Assembly (NCBI GenBank): GCA_002727695.1
Contig: PBXT01000080.1
Coordinates: 1 to 13,300 of the forward strand
Direction: 5' to 3'
DNA length: 13,300 nt
Origin: Methanobacteriota archaeon
GTDB lineage: Archaea > Thermoplasmatota > Poseidoniia > Poseidoniales > Poseidoniaceae
The position numbers and the translations under genes are program-made. Within the stretch, counting starts at the first letter, position 1, and each line of letters opens with the position of its first letter. The notes under the pieces were generated by a model. The model made no database searches. It was given only the letters and a program-made list of their open reading frames with translations, and was not told where the DNA came from. Below, one piece after another: positions 1 through 6,713 of this stretch.

Positions 1-1
1 G

Positions 2-670
2 ATTTATTGGGGCCGTGTAAAAGTTCACGAATTCGGCGCATTCTCGACTTCACAAATGAAAAAGGACATTGCTCAAGGCATATTTGATGGCTGGGATGAC
101 CCAAGATTGCCGACATTATCTGCCCTCTCGCGCAGAGGAATAAAGTCCGAATCTCTGAGGGCATTTTGGATAGAATTGGGATTGACTCAGAAAGACATCG
201 CAGTTCCACTCTCAACTTTGTATTCTCACAATACTAAAGCGATTGACTCCAATGCTCCTAGACTAGCATTTGTCAGAAATGCATTCCCAATTTCACTGAA
301 AGGCGATTATCCAAAGACTGGCTCAATTTCCTCCCATTCCGATACAGAAATGCCCCCTAGAAAATATTCGATTGACGAGGGAGTTTGGATTGAGCAGGAA
401 GATTCTGGTAAGCCAATTCGCTTGAAAGACCTGTGCGATATTGATGCTGAAGGAAATGTCGAAAGCATAGACCGCAGCGATAAGAGAAGTGTTGTTCACT
501 GGGTAGCAGGAGGAAAACCATCCGCATTAACCATCGCAGAAGGTCAGGATTTAATCACCGTGGAAGGAATCCTGGAAGATCACAAGTATCCAGTAGGAAC
601 AATTGTACAACTCGAGAGAATTGGTTATGCAATCATCGAGGAAAATGGTTTACTCATGGTCCATGACTGA
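2..670 (+). CDS. gltX: Glutamyl-tRNA synthetase, archaeal type, 3' part (5' end outside window)
   Basis: This is the C-terminal part (222 residues) of a class I glutamyl-tRNA synthetase, which charges tRNA(Glu) in the cytoplasm. The frame is open to the left edge, so the ATG at 56 is an internal Met. The residues before it (GAFSTSQMKKDI) are the KMSKS-loop region, with FSTSQ in the slot where GlnRS has MSKR. The GWDDPRLPTL motif follows at fragment residues 30-39, then SRRGI and a later 'N-x-KAID-x-NAPRL' stretch, all typical of the GluRS/GlnRS family. The last ~90 residues (from PIRLKDLCDID to QLERIGYAII) match the beta-barrel anticodon-binding domain of archaeal/eukaryotic GluRS. The HIGH motif and Rossmann N-half lie outside the window. 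The stop lies within the 3' end of the convergent CBS-like gene (17-nt overlap). The family is recognised with high confidence; GlnRS is unlikely in an archaeon. Confidence 0.93.
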   Translation: MYWGRVKVHEFGAFSTSQMKKDIAQGIFDGWDDPRLPTLSALSRRGIKSESLRAFWIELGLTQKDIAVPLSTLYSHNTKAIDSNAPRLAFVRNAFPISLKGDYPKTGSISSHSDTEMPPRKYSIDEGVWIEQEDSGKPIRLKDLCDIDAEGNVESIDRSDKRSVVHWVAGGKPSALTIAEGQDLITVEGILEDHKYPVGTIVQLERIGYAIIEENGLLMVHD

Positions 671-992
671 GCATCACCGGTTCTCCATCATCAGTTGTAA
701 TGATGAACTTAGGGCGCCAAATCATGTTTTGCTCTACTGAAGGATCTACTAGTATGTCTAGTTCGCACGCACTACCACAATTACCACCCCTTGCGAGATG
801 CTCGTCGAGTAATACTCCCAAGATTATATCGTCGCCCCAAACAATCAAAGCATCGACTGATTCTAACCGCATTTTTGCTTCATCGAGCGAATCTTCAGCA
901 CCAATTGTTGAGAAATCCATAGTACAAACTTGCGGGCTCGGTTCTTCAATTATGCGATAGATGGGTTGAAAATGGTTGACCTGTAGGACCAA
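654..992 (-). CDS. Small single-CBS-like domain protein
   Basis: A 112-residue protein with one CBS-like motif. The segment STIGAEDSLDEAKMRLESVD followed by ALIVWGDDIILGVLLDEHLA has the usual CBS pattern: strand, 'D-S-L-x-E-A' helix, a strand ending near a D-D turn, 'I-x-G-V-L' strand, 'D-x-L' helix. CBS domains usually occur in pairs and bind adenosine nucleotides; here there is room for only one and a partial second, so a homodimer would be needed. The start is uncertain. TTG at 992 directly follows an in-frame stop and begins 2 nt from the divergent ATG at 995. The only other candidate is ATG at 920, giving 88 residues. Neither has a Shine-Dalgarno site. The residues before the ATG look coherent with a CBS opening, so the longer form is given. 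The plus-strand reading frame opposite it is Ser-rich low-complexity and looks like a shadow. The CBS assignment is by pattern and only moderately sure. Confidence 0.6.
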   Translation of the reverse strand: MVLQVNHFQPIYRIIEEPSPQVCTMDFSTIGAEDSLDEAKMRLESVDALIVWGDDIILGVLLDEHLARGGNCGSACELDILVDPSVEQNMIWRPKFIITTDDGEPVMLSHGP

Positions 993-994
993 TC

Positions 995-1345
995 ATGGCA
1001 ATCGAACGTTTGCTCACCGGAAATCTCGGTTCGCAAGTAAAAGAATTGATGGCTACTGAAGATATTCTTCTGGAAGCAGTTCGTGACTTAGTCAAGGATG
1101 AAATCAAGACTTACATCCGTCAAAAAGTCGATGCAGATGAAGAACTGAAAGAAGAATTGAAAGAAGCAATTTCCTATTATTTCAACGCAAAAGCACGTTC
1201 AGTATATGCTGAATTGAAAGCTAGCCGTGCTGCTGCGAGACTTGGCCTACGCATTCTTCCCGATGAACTCCAAGGTGAAGTTGGAGAAGCGTTGGTAGGT
1301 TTATTCGAGAAGGAACTCGGTAACTTGCTAGAGAAGGCACTTTGA
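995..1345 (+). CDS. Conserved-looking helical protein of unknown function (116 aa)
   Basis: I do not recognise this family. The protein is almost entirely predicted helix, with a charged middle (about residues 35-62, rich in D, E and K, including DEELKEELKEAI) and an amphipathic C-terminal half (ARLGLRILPDEL, then VGEALVGLFEKELGNLLEKAL) that could form a helical bundle or coiled coil. There is no signal peptide, membrane segment, Cys pair or catalytic motif. It is likely cytoplasmic and possibly oligomeric. AGGA lies 6 nt before the ATG as a partial ribosome binding site. It starts head-to-head with the CBS-like gene, and a perfect 7-bp inverted repeat overlaps its stop codon. Even codon use and a complete frame argue that it is real. 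Confidence 0.75.
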   Translation: MAIERLLTGNLGSQVKELMATEDILLEAVRDLVKDEIKTYIRQKVDADEELKEELKEAISYYFNAKARSVYAELKASRAAARLGLRILPDELQGEVGEALVGLFEKELGNLLEKAL

Positions 1346-1360
1346 GCCCCTTAGGGGCTC
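1344..1360 (+). terminator. Inverted repeat overlapping the stop codon of the 116-aa gene
   Basis: GAGCCCC, loop TTA, GGGGCTC: a perfect 7-bp GC-rich stem. Its first bases are the last two bases of the TGA stop plus the following GCCCC. The next bases (ATGTGGCC) are not T-rich, so this is not a classical intrinsic terminator, nor a typical archaeal poly-T terminator. It could cap the 3' end of the upstream mRNA, or attenuate read-through into the next gene about 65 nt away. Confidence 0.35.
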
Positions 1361-1425
1361 ATGTGGCCATAGTGTTGAATAGGGTAATGTTTGCAGAGCG
1401 TGCCGGTGGTTGAGACGTGCGTACA

Positions 1426-3438
1426 ATGAAACCGCTATTTCTGTGCACAATATTGCTAGTATCTTTCCTTCCACTAGCGAATGTGTCTGCATCCAGTGAG
1501 GAAGTCTGTTGTGACTCAACAACTGTCGAACTTTACCTTCTAGGACCAGCCTCTTCTGGAGAACTTTCACCGTTTGAGGCAGAATTATCCGAGGAGTCAG
1601 AAGAAAAGAAAATCTCAGATGCAATCGCTCAACAAGAGGAAATTGGCACTTGGGAAATCGACCCATCGTGGCCCGGTTCCTACCCATCATCAACATGGGA
1701 ATTTTCAATCGATTATGAAGTTGCGAACGCAGGTGGTGCACAGATCAATGCGTCTGTAGAGGTCGCAATAGGTGGAGACACATACACTGGAACCACCGAT
1801 CAGTCCAACTCATTTCTGGCAGCGGGTAGTGGCCAATTAACAATCAATGTAAATGTGGATGCTGGATCAATTCCTTCATCAACTGCAGTTACTGTAACCC
1901 TATCTGCGCAAACCGTGGTGTTCAGTGTACCTGGTACAGACGCAGGTCTCACTTTTTCTTGGGGAGGTGTAGGTGATGAATCATCCGTTACTGCTGACCT
2001 GCCAATCGTTAGCTTACGTTTGGATGAACCGATTACTGACGGCATGGAAGTATACCTGTCAATGATTGTTGCATCGCCATTTGGTCAAATGACAGCTGCA
2101 CATGCAAACACACTAGAATTACGAGTTAATGGAGGAATGGTTTCTGGAGACCCTATCGTAACAAGCAGCGGTGATTTTGTCCGATTAACTTGGACATGGA
2201 TAGCCCCCACATCGGGCGAACAACAGATTTCTGTTGAAGCAAGTATACAGATTCAATCTGGAACACCTATACAATCTGGAATAGCTACTTTCACAATTGA
2301 ACTGTATGACGATGGTAATGATGGAAGCGGCGGTGGGTTCTATCCCACTGAAGAGCCGTTGCGCTCAAATGGCGCTGGATCTCATCTCATAATGAACATG
2401 GAAATGAAATTGGATTCGACTGAAGGATTCCTAACTCTTGAGAGGAACATCGACCTCGTTATCGATGGGGAACTTGCTTATTGGATGAGGTGGGGAATGG
2501 ACAATATTGGAAATGAAGACCCGGGTTTGTCACTACCATTACGTATCTTCAACTCCGGCATGATCAGTGAAGAAGACCGAAGAAATCGAGTCATCGATAA
2601 TGTCGAAAAAAGTGAATTCGAAAATCAGATGGTTAACCTTGCCCCCACTTACATGAACGATGGCATGGCTATTGAACTTGAAGAGTTGATTGGAAGTAAT
2701 ACTCAAGATTTGGAAAGAATTTCATTCAATGTTGACCTTCAAGGTCAGAAAAAGGTAACACCACACCCGATAACACTCAGCATTTCTACACTTGAAATTG
2801 TTAACTCAAATGAGAAAAAGGTGCTGTTTAGAAATTTCGTCAGTGTTCAACCAACTCCAATTTGGGCAAGTTATGACATGAGTGTTACTGTAGACACAGG
2901 AATGATGGCTAGCCTGACCGGTGCTACAATCAAGGGGGAAGATTCAATCGACTTTTCCAAAAGACGAACTCCATTTGGTGAGTCAATAGAAATCAGCGCT
3001 GAAAATCTAAAACCTGCTGCAACATTTTACTTTGAAGGAATGCCTAGTGGGGATTATCTTAATGCTCCATTGAGCCTTTATGCAATAACGGTTTTACTAA
3101 TTGTAGTTGGCATGTTCTTCTCTTTGAAATTAACCAGCAACAAAAGGCGAGGAGCTCTTTGGATCGAGATGGCACTGATTCCAGCAATTGTACTTGCACT
3201 ATTCTTAGGCTATCCACCTTACACAGTCGGAGTCATAACTGGGATTTCAATATCAATTTGGATAATTACGGCTGTTGCTAGCCCCAAACGTAAAGGAATC
3301 TCTGCCAGTGTAAATCAACCAATTTATCCTGTAATTGAATGCCCAGCCTGCAGTACTCCAAACCCAATAACAACTGACCAGAGACCGTTCAGACTGCCTT
3401 GTGGTGGATGCGGCAGAGTACTGAAGATAGTGGATTAA
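1426..3438 (+). CDS. Secreted/membrane-anchored protein with three C-terminal TM helices and a zinc ribbon
   Basis: About 670 residues. A signal peptide (MKPLFLCTILLVSFLPLANVSA) is followed by a long extracytoplasmic region rich in beta strands: about residues 25-300 look like Ig-like or CARDB-like sandwiches (ADLPIVSLRLDEP, DFVRLTWTWIAPTSGEQQISVE), then a D/G-rich linker (DDGNDGSGGG) and a second beta-rich region. Three hydrophobic helices lie at about 549-569, 577-595 and 599-618. The C-terminal tail carries CPAC-x16-CGGC (Cys 639, 642, 659, 662), a zinc-ribbon pattern, on the cytoplasmic side if the signal peptide is cleaved and all three helices span. Start: ATG at 1426 is preferred; GTG at 1417 is in frame and has GGTGGT 6 nt upstream, so it cannot be excluded. 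The stop codon touches the stop of the convergent DHH-like gene with no base between. The function is unknown; a surface sensor or binding protein is a guess. Confidence 0.85.
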   Translation: MKPLFLCTILLVSFLPLANVSASSEEVCCDSTTVELYLLGPASSGELSPFEAELSEESEEKKISDAIAQQEEIGTWEIDPSWPGSYPSSTWEFSIDYEVANAGGAQINASVEVAIGGDTYTGTTDQSNSFLAAGSGQLTINVNVDAGSIPSSTAVTVTLSAQTVVFSVPGTDAGLTFSWGGVGDESSVTADLPIVSLRLDEPITDGMEVYLSMIVASPFGQMTAAHANTLELRVNGGMVSGDPIVTSSGDFVRLTWTWIAPTSGEQQISVEASIQIQSGTPIQSGIATFTIELYDDGNDGSGGGFYPTEEPLRSNGAGSHLIMNMEMKLDSTEGFLTLERNIDLVIDGELAYWMRWGMDNIGNEDPGLSLPLRIFNSGMISEEDRRNRVIDNVEKSEFENQMVNLAPTYMNDGMAIELEELIGSNTQDLERISFNVDLQGQKKVTPHPITLSISTLEIVNSNEKKVLFRNFVSVQPTPIWASYDMSVTVDTGMMASLTGATIKGEDSIDFSKRRTPFGESIEISAENLKPAATFYFEGMPSGDYLNAPLSLYAITVLLIVVGMFFSLKLTSNKRRGALWIEMALIPAIVLALFLGYPPYTVGVITGISISIWIITAVASPKRKGISASVNQPIYPVIECPACSTPNPITTDQRPFRLPCGGCGRVLKIVD

Positions 3439-4332
3439 TCATAGATGTCCACTAGAGATTAAACGGTCTAGGATACTACTAGCGTGAATCTTGGCTTGGT
3501 CTAAATCCTCAGGCCAAAGCAAGTTCGCATTGTGCAACTGGCTTGCCAAATCGACATCGTTACCGGGAATCATGATTCTATGCCAAACTAACTCTTCAAG
3601 TCTCATTGTAGAGATTCCTTCCATCCTTAGTGCTGGCAGAACTAATTCGCTAATCGCTGAACTTCTTTGTTCAACATCCATTGTTGGCCAGCCTTTGGAC
3701 AATCGCTTTAGCATCATTTTTGAAAGACCAGGGATCATGTCTGTTTCTGGAAGCGGAACTTCAGGAAGTGGGCAGATGTCAATCGAGCCTTCAGTATCAA
3801 GATGGTCACGCATCAGCGATAGAACTGGATCATAATCAGAATCTGCGCCGCCTCTCAACCAACTACCACTAATTGCCATGGAACGTTGTTTTCTCACTCT
3901 AGCCCCTTCAGGTGCAAGCAATGATGCAATTGCAGCGCATAAGGCCACACATTCCACGGCACCATTGTGCTCTTTAGAAGAGGTACCAAATTTTACTGAC
4001 ACCGACAAAGGAAATATGTGAACATAGTTTTCTTTGGTTTCTAGAGAGGATTGTGTTTCATGAAAAGGGTCAATGTGAATAATCAATCCATCGACCTGCG
4101 GTAAATCTGGGACATGGTCTCTGCTAACATGCCTTCTTGGAGCTAAAACTCTCCTCCGATAATGCTGTGAATTATCAAGCAGCGCCGATTCTAGTTGTGC
4201 CAAAGCAAGCACACCTTCGATATCTGCGGGGGCCATTAGTTGGACAACTTTAGCAGAAGAAATCATTGATGCTACATTACTCAATTCCTCTTCCAATGAA
4301 GAAAAAACCGAAGTTTGCAGCAGGCTATTCAT
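3439..4332 (-). CDS. Degenerate DHH/RecJ-like (GAN/Cdc45-related candidate) protein
   Basis: About 297 residues. In many euryarchaea the gene after rps15 is a RecJ-like DHH nuclease (GAN), the archaeal relative of the replication protein Cdc45; position and fold pattern suggest this is that gene in a shortened, degraded form. Residues 28-40 (KVVQLMAPADIEG) align with motif I, normally H-x-D-x-D-G, here P-A-D-I-E-G with the His lost and one Asp replaced by Glu. DGLIIHIDPFHE (81-92) sits where motifs II/III (D and DHH) belong but has no DHH. Residues 122-140 (small-residue helix) and 151-157 resemble the 'SxAG...A..Gd' segment after DHH. A full DHH-DHHA1 protein is usually over 400 residues, so the DHHA1 part is short or replaced. 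Start: AGGTGA lies 4 nt before ATG 4332; the open frame extends to a TTG at 4392 overlapping rps15, but lacks such support. The protein is likely non-catalytic. The family call is by motif and context and remains tentative. Confidence 0.72.
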   Translation of the reverse strand: MNSLLQTSVFSSLEEELSNVASMISSAKVVQLMAPADIEGVLALAQLESALLDNSQHYRRRVLAPRRHVSRDHVPDLPQVDGLIIHIDPFHETQSSLETKENYVHIFPLSVSVKFGTSSKEHNGAVECVALCAAIASLLAPEGARVRKQRSMAISGSWLRGGADSDYDPVLSLMRDHLDTEGSIDICPLPEVPLPETDMIPGLSKMMLKRLSKGWPTMDVEQRSSAISELVLPALRMEGISTMRLEELVWHRIMIPGNDVDLASQLHNANLLWPEDLDQAKIHASSILDRLISSGHL

Positions 4333-4336
4333 CGAC

Positions 4337-4342
4337 TCACCT
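4337..4342 (-). promoter_or_regulatory. Shine-Dalgarno site of the DHH-like gene
   Basis: AGGTGA on the minus strand, 4 nt before ATG 4332, complementary to the usual 16S 3' end. It decides the start over the TTG at 4392 and the ATG at 4353. Confidence 0.7.
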
Positions 4343-4384
4343 AAATGATACATCAAGTAGGTGGTTATGAAGTTGAGTGTAACA

Positions 4385-4843
4385 TCACTCAACCATCAAG
4401 CGTAGTTCGTCACGCTTGTACTTCCAATCTGCAGAGAGCCGGCCCTCGTTGATGTAGTACTTTGCTAGACGGCGAATCTTTGCTTCGGTTAGTTCCAAAG
4501 CACGCTTGTTGTGAATGTCCTTGTGGTTTCCAGAACCAATGTGCTCGATGATTCCAACAGCCTTGCGCATCAAGTTCATCATATCTTCAGGGTATGTACC
4601 ACCGATATCATTTTCCGACAATACAGTGGAAATACGCTTTCCTAGAACTGCCCTGACATCAGGCACTGCGTGTTGGTCACGCAGGATTGTACCAATAGAT
4701 GCAGATGAATGGCCTGCCTTGCCCAATTCAACAATCAATTCAGTAACAGCAGTTGAGTCTGTGTTTGACCACTCTGGTGCTGATTCATTGTGTGGCTTTG
4801 TGGAACCGGATTTACCTTTCCTCTTAGCGTACATTCGTGCCAT
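4385..4843 (-). CDS. rps15: 30S ribosomal protein S15, archaeal type
   Basis: A 152-residue primary rRNA-binding protein of the small subunit (uS15). It opens with MARMYAKRKGKSGSTKP, matching archaeal/eukaryotic S15 proteins, which carry an extra N-terminal domain absent from the ~89-aa bacterial protein. The C-terminal half holds the S15 core (about 70-152), ending with HIGSGNHKDIHNKRALELTE and KIRRLAKYYINEGRLSADWK, close to the conserved 'D-x-x-x-K-R-x-L..E.K..RL..YY' pattern. Length is normal. The frame opens at 4861, but GGAGGT lies 6 nt before ATG 4843, where family members begin. The 72-nt gap after arcS may hold its own promoter, though I see no clear TATA box. The DHH-like gene follows 52 nt downstream, so the pair probably shares a transcript. 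Confidence 0.96.
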   Translation of the reverse strand: MARMYAKRKGKSGSTKPHNESAPEWSNTDSTAVTELIVELGKAGHSSASIGTILRDQHAVPDVRAVLGKRISTVLSENDIGGTYPEDMMNLMRKAVGIIEHIGSGNHKDIHNKRALELTEAKIRRLAKYYINEGRLSADWKYKRDELRLMVE

Positions 4844-4849
4844 GATTGA

Positions 4850-4855
4850 ACCTCC
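4850..4855 (-). promoter_or_regulatory. Shine-Dalgarno site of rps15
   Basis: GGAGGT on the minus strand, 6 nt upstream of ATG 4843. It fixes the start at MARMYAKRK and excludes the longer open frame. Confidence 0.75.
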
Positions 4856-4915
4856 GAGCATTCCGCCGACCTATCACCCATTCTTAACCACTACGCATGG
4901 GGAAAATGGTGTATT

Positions 4916-6649
4916 TCACAGCCTTTGATGCATTTTTGCCAGTCTGCCGGGTGTGCCAGACCATTCCCAGGCCGGTGCTGAAGCCCTAGCAGAACCGACG
5001 CACTGCTCGCCTTGCATCACCAGAATATCTTCACCAGCCTTAATGGTAGAATCATATGATTCTAGGTTTGCGAGATTAACATCTCCTTTCCATTTGATAT
5101 TTTCTTTCAATGCTATCCGTTTGAGCGAGTTGCATTTGTCAAGGATTGCAACACCCAACTTTGCAATTGAAAATCCACCACGTTCGGGAGCCCACATAGC
5201 GATTTGTTCACCATCTTTGAGAATCTTCCATCTAGGGAACCTTCCACGAACTTGGACTCCCTCTAACCACTCAGAATTTAAATGATGGAATCGAGCTACT
5301 GAACAAAAATTGTCAAGGTTGATTTTCTCGCCACTTCGCTTTTTTGATTGCATATTTTCTGCAACTGCTTTTTCCAAGCGCTGCAAGGAGTCGTGATTAG
5401 TTGCATGAGCACCCTGTCGAGTATCAATGATAGGGATGTCACAGTTATATTCAAATCCTGAATGGTTGATAATTACACGATACTGGTTCTTTGCTACTAA
5501 TGCGTCGATCATTTTGGTGACACGGTCAATCTCATCTAGCCTCCAGTCACCTGTTACCGGGATGTCATAGTGACCAGCTGGCCATACTTCCTCCAAATCC
5601 CTTGGTACTAAACCTAATGGAGATGTAACCATGACTTCATGCCCAGCATTATGTTTCATTGCATTTCTAAATGACTTATGACTTCTGGACGAGGAGTATG
5701 GCTTTCTTGCCGAGCAAGGAAGTAGGATTAGGACATCGTCTAGACCTTCCGGAGATTGATACTCGTTTGTAATGAAATCAACCCAATCCAAAATTATTGG
5801 ATCATCATGAGACTCAACATTGTGAACTCGCAAGGCGGTTTCTTCGCTGACAATTTGTGATAATATTCCTTCAGATTTAGAAATGAGTTTGTCATGATTC
5901 CTCATGTGTTCTACCAATCTCGGACTGTTTAGGGATTGAGATTGAGCTAACTCCCTGAGGGAATTAGACATAATTGCGGAACGTACCTCTGCTAGGGCAC
6001 TGCGCCAATGACTGTTAACTGACTCCCCTTCAGTTGCAATTCTAGGACCATTCCAAGTGAGTACAGCGCCATGTGCTCCAGCTTGCTTGGTTCTAGTTGT
6101 GTCAAACAAGTCAACACCAAACCAAGACAGGACTGCACAATTATCAGGCCCACCTATTCCTGGCGTCCATAGTAGCGCACCAGGAAAGCGCTTTTTCACC
6201 ACTAAGATTGCTTCAACTAATCTACCTGGCCTATTGGCCAATTGTAAGGCATCAGTAAGGACCACAACGTGGGGGTTTAGGCTTTCATCCATCAATTCTT
6301 CATCATGGTTCAATGCCTGCCAAGAGAGAGGCAGCAACTGACCCTTCGATGCGATTTCTCCAGCATCAGCCTCATCCAAAGATGGTGGCAAAACATGACC
6401 GATTGATGCACTCATCATCGGGCCATTACTGTCACTTTCCCAAGGAGCAAATGCTGCTCTTGAATTAAGGTTCAGAGTCCGCGGTATTCCACCATCACTC
6501 GATGTACTAAATGGGGCCCAAGTAACATCAATCTCCTCTTCTGTAACAACCAGACCTGGTGTTTTTGAAACAGGATTTGAACGGTCTCCTAAAGCCCACA
6601 TCCTCGCCATGCGATGGCGAGCAATTACAGTGCGTCCTAGGCCCGCCAT
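4916..6649 (-). CDS. arcS: Archaeosine synthase ArcS (TGT-like, with PUA domain)
   Basis: 577 residues. ArcS acts on preQ0 at position 15 of archaeal tRNA, after TgtA has inserted it, in the route to archaeosine; published work describes transfer of lysine to preQ0-tRNA, completed by a radical SAM partner. The N-terminal region (ARMWALGDRSNPVSKTPGLVV, then ALLWTPGIGGPDNCAVLSWF) is a decayed TGT-like barrel. The diagnostic motif PC-x3-KPY-x2-S-x2-H is present at residues 311-324 (PCSARKPYSSSRSH). A PUA domain for tRNA binding occupies about 490-575 (STIKAGEDILVMQGEQCVGSARA). ATG 6649 is kept because the residues just after it (RTVIARHRMARMW) align with the usual 'R-D-G-x-A-R-x-G' family opening; ATGs at 6610 and 6601 are alternatives. 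No Shine-Dalgarno is seen, so the message may be leaderless. It heads a minus-strand cluster with rps15 and is divergent from a membrane-protein gene. Confidence 0.93.
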   Translation of the reverse strand: MAGLGRTVIARHRMARMWALGDRSNPVSKTPGLVVTEEEIDVTWAPFSTSSDGGIPRTLNLNSRAAFAPWESDSNGPMMSASIGHVLPPSLDEADAGEIASKGQLLPLSWQALNHDEELMDESLNPHVVVLTDALQLANRPGRLVEAILVVKKRFPGALLWTPGIGGPDNCAVLSWFGVDLFDTTRTKQAGAHGAVLTWNGPRIATEGESVNSHWRSALAEVRSAIMSNSLRELAQSQSLNSPRLVEHMRNHDKLISKSEGILSQIVSEETALRVHNVESHDDPIILDWVDFITNEYQSPEGLDDVLILLPCSARKPYSSSRSHKSFRNAMKHNAGHEVMVTSPLGLVPRDLEEVWPAGHYDIPVTGDWRLDEIDRVTKMIDALVAKNQYRVIINHSGFEYNCDIPIIDTRQGAHATNHDSLQRLEKAVAENMQSKKRSGEKINLDNFCSVARFHHLNSEWLEGVQVRGRFPRWKILKDGEQIAMWAPERGGFSIAKLGVAILDKCNSLKRIALKENIKWKGDVNLANLESYDSTIKAGEDILVMQGEQCVGSARASAPAWEWSGTPGRLAKMHQRL

Positions 6650-6713
6650 GAAACGGGCTGGAAGTACGCTGGTCTTGAATCATTTGAAGGAGTATGAGTG
6701 TACCGCCCCAATC
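6650..6713. promoter_or_regulatory. Divergent intergenic region between arcS and a membrane-protein gene
   Basis: These 64 bases must hold promoters for both flanking genes if both starts are right. Neither start has a nearby Shine-Dalgarno site. An AT-rich patch (AAATGATTCAAG on the minus strand, about 25-36 nt before the arcS ATG) is where a TATA box for a leaderless transcript would be, but it is not a consensus TATA. Position supports this more than sequence. Confidence 0.35.

Noticed and set aside
700..960. Plus-strand 86-aa open frame opposite the CBS-like gene
   Set aside because: Ser-rich, motif-free product; the minus-strand frame gives a coherent CBS-like pattern.
654..1345. CBS-like and helical genes as a toxin-antitoxin pair
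   Set aside because: They are divergent rather than in tandem, and neither resembles a known toxin or antitoxin.
1344..1360. Inverted repeat as a bacterial-style intrinsic terminator
   Set aside because: No T-run follows the stem.
1328..1741. Minus-strand 137-aa open frame over the start of the first membrane-protein gene
   Set aside because: It opposes a clear signal peptide and ectodomain; its product is basic, His/Leu/Arg-rich and motif-free.
4515..4928. Plus-strand 137-aa frame opposite rps15
   Set aside because: Antisense shadow of a certain ribosomal protein gene.
6609..6713. Upstream extension of the PPC-like membrane protein to 6609
   Set aside because: It would place 35 hydrophilic residues before a textbook signal peptide and overlap the start of arcS.
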